In this document: positions 5,594 through 6,282 of the stretch, in pieces
Layout of the letters: each line of letters begins with the position of its first letter
Position numbering within the stretch: the first letter of the stretch is position 1
The notes under the pieces: generated by a model
What the model saw: only the letters and a program-made list of their open reading frames with translations
What the model was told of the DNA's origin: nothing
Database searches by the model: none
Source: Gammaproteobacteria bacterium
Lineage (GTDB): Bacteria > Pseudomonadota > Gammaproteobacteria > SZUA-229
DNA length: 6,282 nucleotides
Reading direction: 5' to 3'
NCBI GenBank assembly: GCA_011051475.1
Contig: DRLE01000083.1
Location: 1 to 6,282, forward strand
Translations under genes and position numbers: made by a program

Positions 5594-5662
5594 GCAGGCT
5601 GGCATAAGGCTTTGCCGTTGCCGGCAAAATGCCCGCAACGGCAAAGCCTTATGCGGGCCTGC
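5594..5662. repeat. Very strong hairpin repeat between dnaK and dnaJ (element 1 of 3)
   Basis: Perfect 20-bp arms at 5602-5621 and 5635-5654 are flanked by another 6-bp pair (GCAGGC 5594-5599 with GCCTGC 5657-5662) across a 2x2 internal loop. An inner GGC/GCC pair closes a 5-nt AAAAT loop. In total this gives about 29 base pairs. No T-run follows on the minus strand, so it is not a classical terminator. In the dnaK-dnaJ message it could stabilise the upstream dnaK transcript or reduce dnaJ expression. Confidence 0.85.
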
Positions 5663-5670
5663 GGTTATCT

Positions 5671-5744
5671 GTCATTGCGAACACAGCGAAGCAATCTGGT
5701 CAGGCTGGTGCCGAGTGAGATTGCTTCGCTGTGCTCGCAATGAC
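5671..5744. repeat. Inverted repeat of the GTCATTGCGA family (element 2 of 3)
   Basis: Arms 5671-5697 and 5718-5744 match at 26 of 27 positions, with a 20-nt centre. The arm begins GTCATTGCGA and ends GCGAAGCAATCT. This type is widespread between genes in many environmental bacteria, from memory and not checked. It shares the GTCAT start and ATCT end of the arm with the TCATCCTGAGCG family. Confidence 0.85.
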
Positions 5745-5797
5745 GAGCTTGCAGGAGCTTTCACGTATTGAACCAATACATAAAGCTCATACACAAG

Positions 5798-5889
5798 TTA
5801 ACCGCAGAGCCGGGGAGCATGCAGAGTCTTTCTTTAATGCCTTGAACCGGCAAAGGTTTACTCTCTATACTCCGCTTCTCTGCGGTTAA
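5798..5889. repeat. Inverted repeat of the AACCGCAGAG family (element 3 of 3)
   Basis: The outermost 12 bp (TTAACCGCAGAG at 5798-5809; CTCTGCGGTTAA at 5878-5889) pair perfectly. Extended arms 5798-5827 and 5860-5889 match at about 24 of 30 positions. The GCAGAG-type composition resembles the outer element at 4206-4387, suggesting a related class. With elements 1 and 2 it fills most of the 397-bp dnaK-dnaJ gap. I see no gene or clear promoter in that gap. Confidence 0.75.
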
Positions 5890-5925
5890 TCACGTCCCTG
5901 TGGATGGGCACCAGAATGGCCCGAA

Positions 5926-6282
5926 TTATTTATTGTCGTCCTTGTCCTTGACCTCTTCGAACTCGGCATCGACAACATCGTCGTCAGCAGCCTGGCCACC
6001 TGTGGCCTGCTCACCGCCAGCGGCACCGGCACCACCGGCTGCTGCGCCCTGCTGTTCGGCATAGGCTTTTTCAGCGATCTTGCCGGCAGCTTCGGTCAGC
6101 GCCTGGGTCTTGGCTTCGATGTCGGCCTTGTCTTCGCCTTCGAGCGCCTTCTTCAGGTCTTCGATGGCGGACTCGGCAGCGGCTTTCTCGGAAGCGTCTA
6201 CCTTGTCACCCAGATCCTTGATGGATTTCTCGGTGGCATGGATGACATTTTCAGCCGCGTTCTTGGCGTCGATCAGTTCACG
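5926..6282 (-). CDS. dnaK: Molecular chaperone DnaK (Hsp70), C-terminal part, cut by window edge
   Basis: DnaK is the ATP-driven Hsp70 that binds exposed hydrophobic segments of proteins, working with DnaJ and GrpE. Only the last 118 residues are visible. They comprise the helical lid of the substrate-binding domain (charged, Ala/Lys/Glu-rich helices, residues about 1-77 of the fragment), then a Gly/Ala/Gln-rich flexible linker (about 78-98). The conserved acidic tail DDDVVDAEFEEVKDKDDNK ends the protein at TAA. The tail motif EFEEVKDK is diagnostic of proteobacterial DnaK. The ATPase and peptide-binding domains lie outside the window. dnaJ follows in the same direction after 397 bp. Any heat-shock promoter would be upstream of dnaK and is not visible. 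Confidence 0.97.
   Translation of the reverse strand, partial: RELIDAKNAAENVIHATEKSIKDLGDKVDASEKAAAESAIEDLKKALEGEDKADIEAKTQALTEAAGKIAEKAYAEQQGAAAGGAGAAGGEQATGGQAADDDVVDAEFEEVKDKDDNK

Noticed and set aside
5594..5889. CRISPR array
   Set aside because: The repeats are three different inverted repeats, not regularly spaced direct repeats with unique spacers, and no cas gene is present.
1..6282. tRNA, rRNA or riboswitch
   Set aside because: No tRNA-like or rRNA sequence was seen. The dapB leader shows no visible lysine-riboswitch-like length or structure; its gap is occupied by repeats.

Overview
The window is ordinary housekeeping chromosome of a gammaproteobacterium. Every gene reads on the minus strand, and the protein sequences (DnaK tail EFEEVKDK, DnaJ tail KKFFDDLT, FabG end NVNGGMYM, DapB end DMQDVLDL) are of gammaproteobacterial type. 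I cannot name the genus. An environmental lineage rather than an enteric one is suggested by the repeat-filled gaps and by the gene order, but this is inference.

In transcription order (high to low coordinates) the genes are the 3' end of dnaK, dnaJ, dapB, fabD, fabG, acpP and the 5' portion of fabF. dnaK and dnaJ encode the Hsp70 chaperone and its J-protein partner. dapB encodes the dihydrodipicolinate reductase of lysine/diaminopimelate synthesis. fabD, fabG, acpP and fabF form the core of type II fatty acid synthesis: FabD loads malonate onto ACP, FabF condenses, FabG reduces the beta-keto group, and AcpP carries the chain. Two normally separate conserved neighbourhoods meet here, dnaK-dnaJ-dapB (usually followed by carAB) and plsX-fabH-fabD-fabG-acpP-fabF. 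The join lies in the 131-bp dapB-fabD gap.

The genes look intact and conventional. The unusual content is in the gaps. The dnaK-dnaJ gap (397 bp) holds three consecutive long inverted repeats. The dapB-dnaJ gap (269 bp) holds one palindromic repeat nested inside another. The fabD-fabG gap (305 bp) holds a second copy of the inner element, itself apparently split by a 48-bp insertion. It also holds a REP-like palindrome and a 16-bp tandem duplication just before fabG. These look like small non-autonomous repeat families, with no transposase in view.

The fabG-acpP and acpP-fabF gaps carry no such repeats. They hold regulatory-looking structure: a weak terminator-like hairpin, a likely acpP promoter, a perfect inverted repeat just upstream of the acpP ribosome binding site, and a strong hairpin between acpP and fabF. 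Together these could explain separate, high expression of ACP. fabF starts at TTG and fabD at GTG, and all five complete genes end in TAG. I found no new multi-gene system; the repeat architecture is the most noteworthy content.
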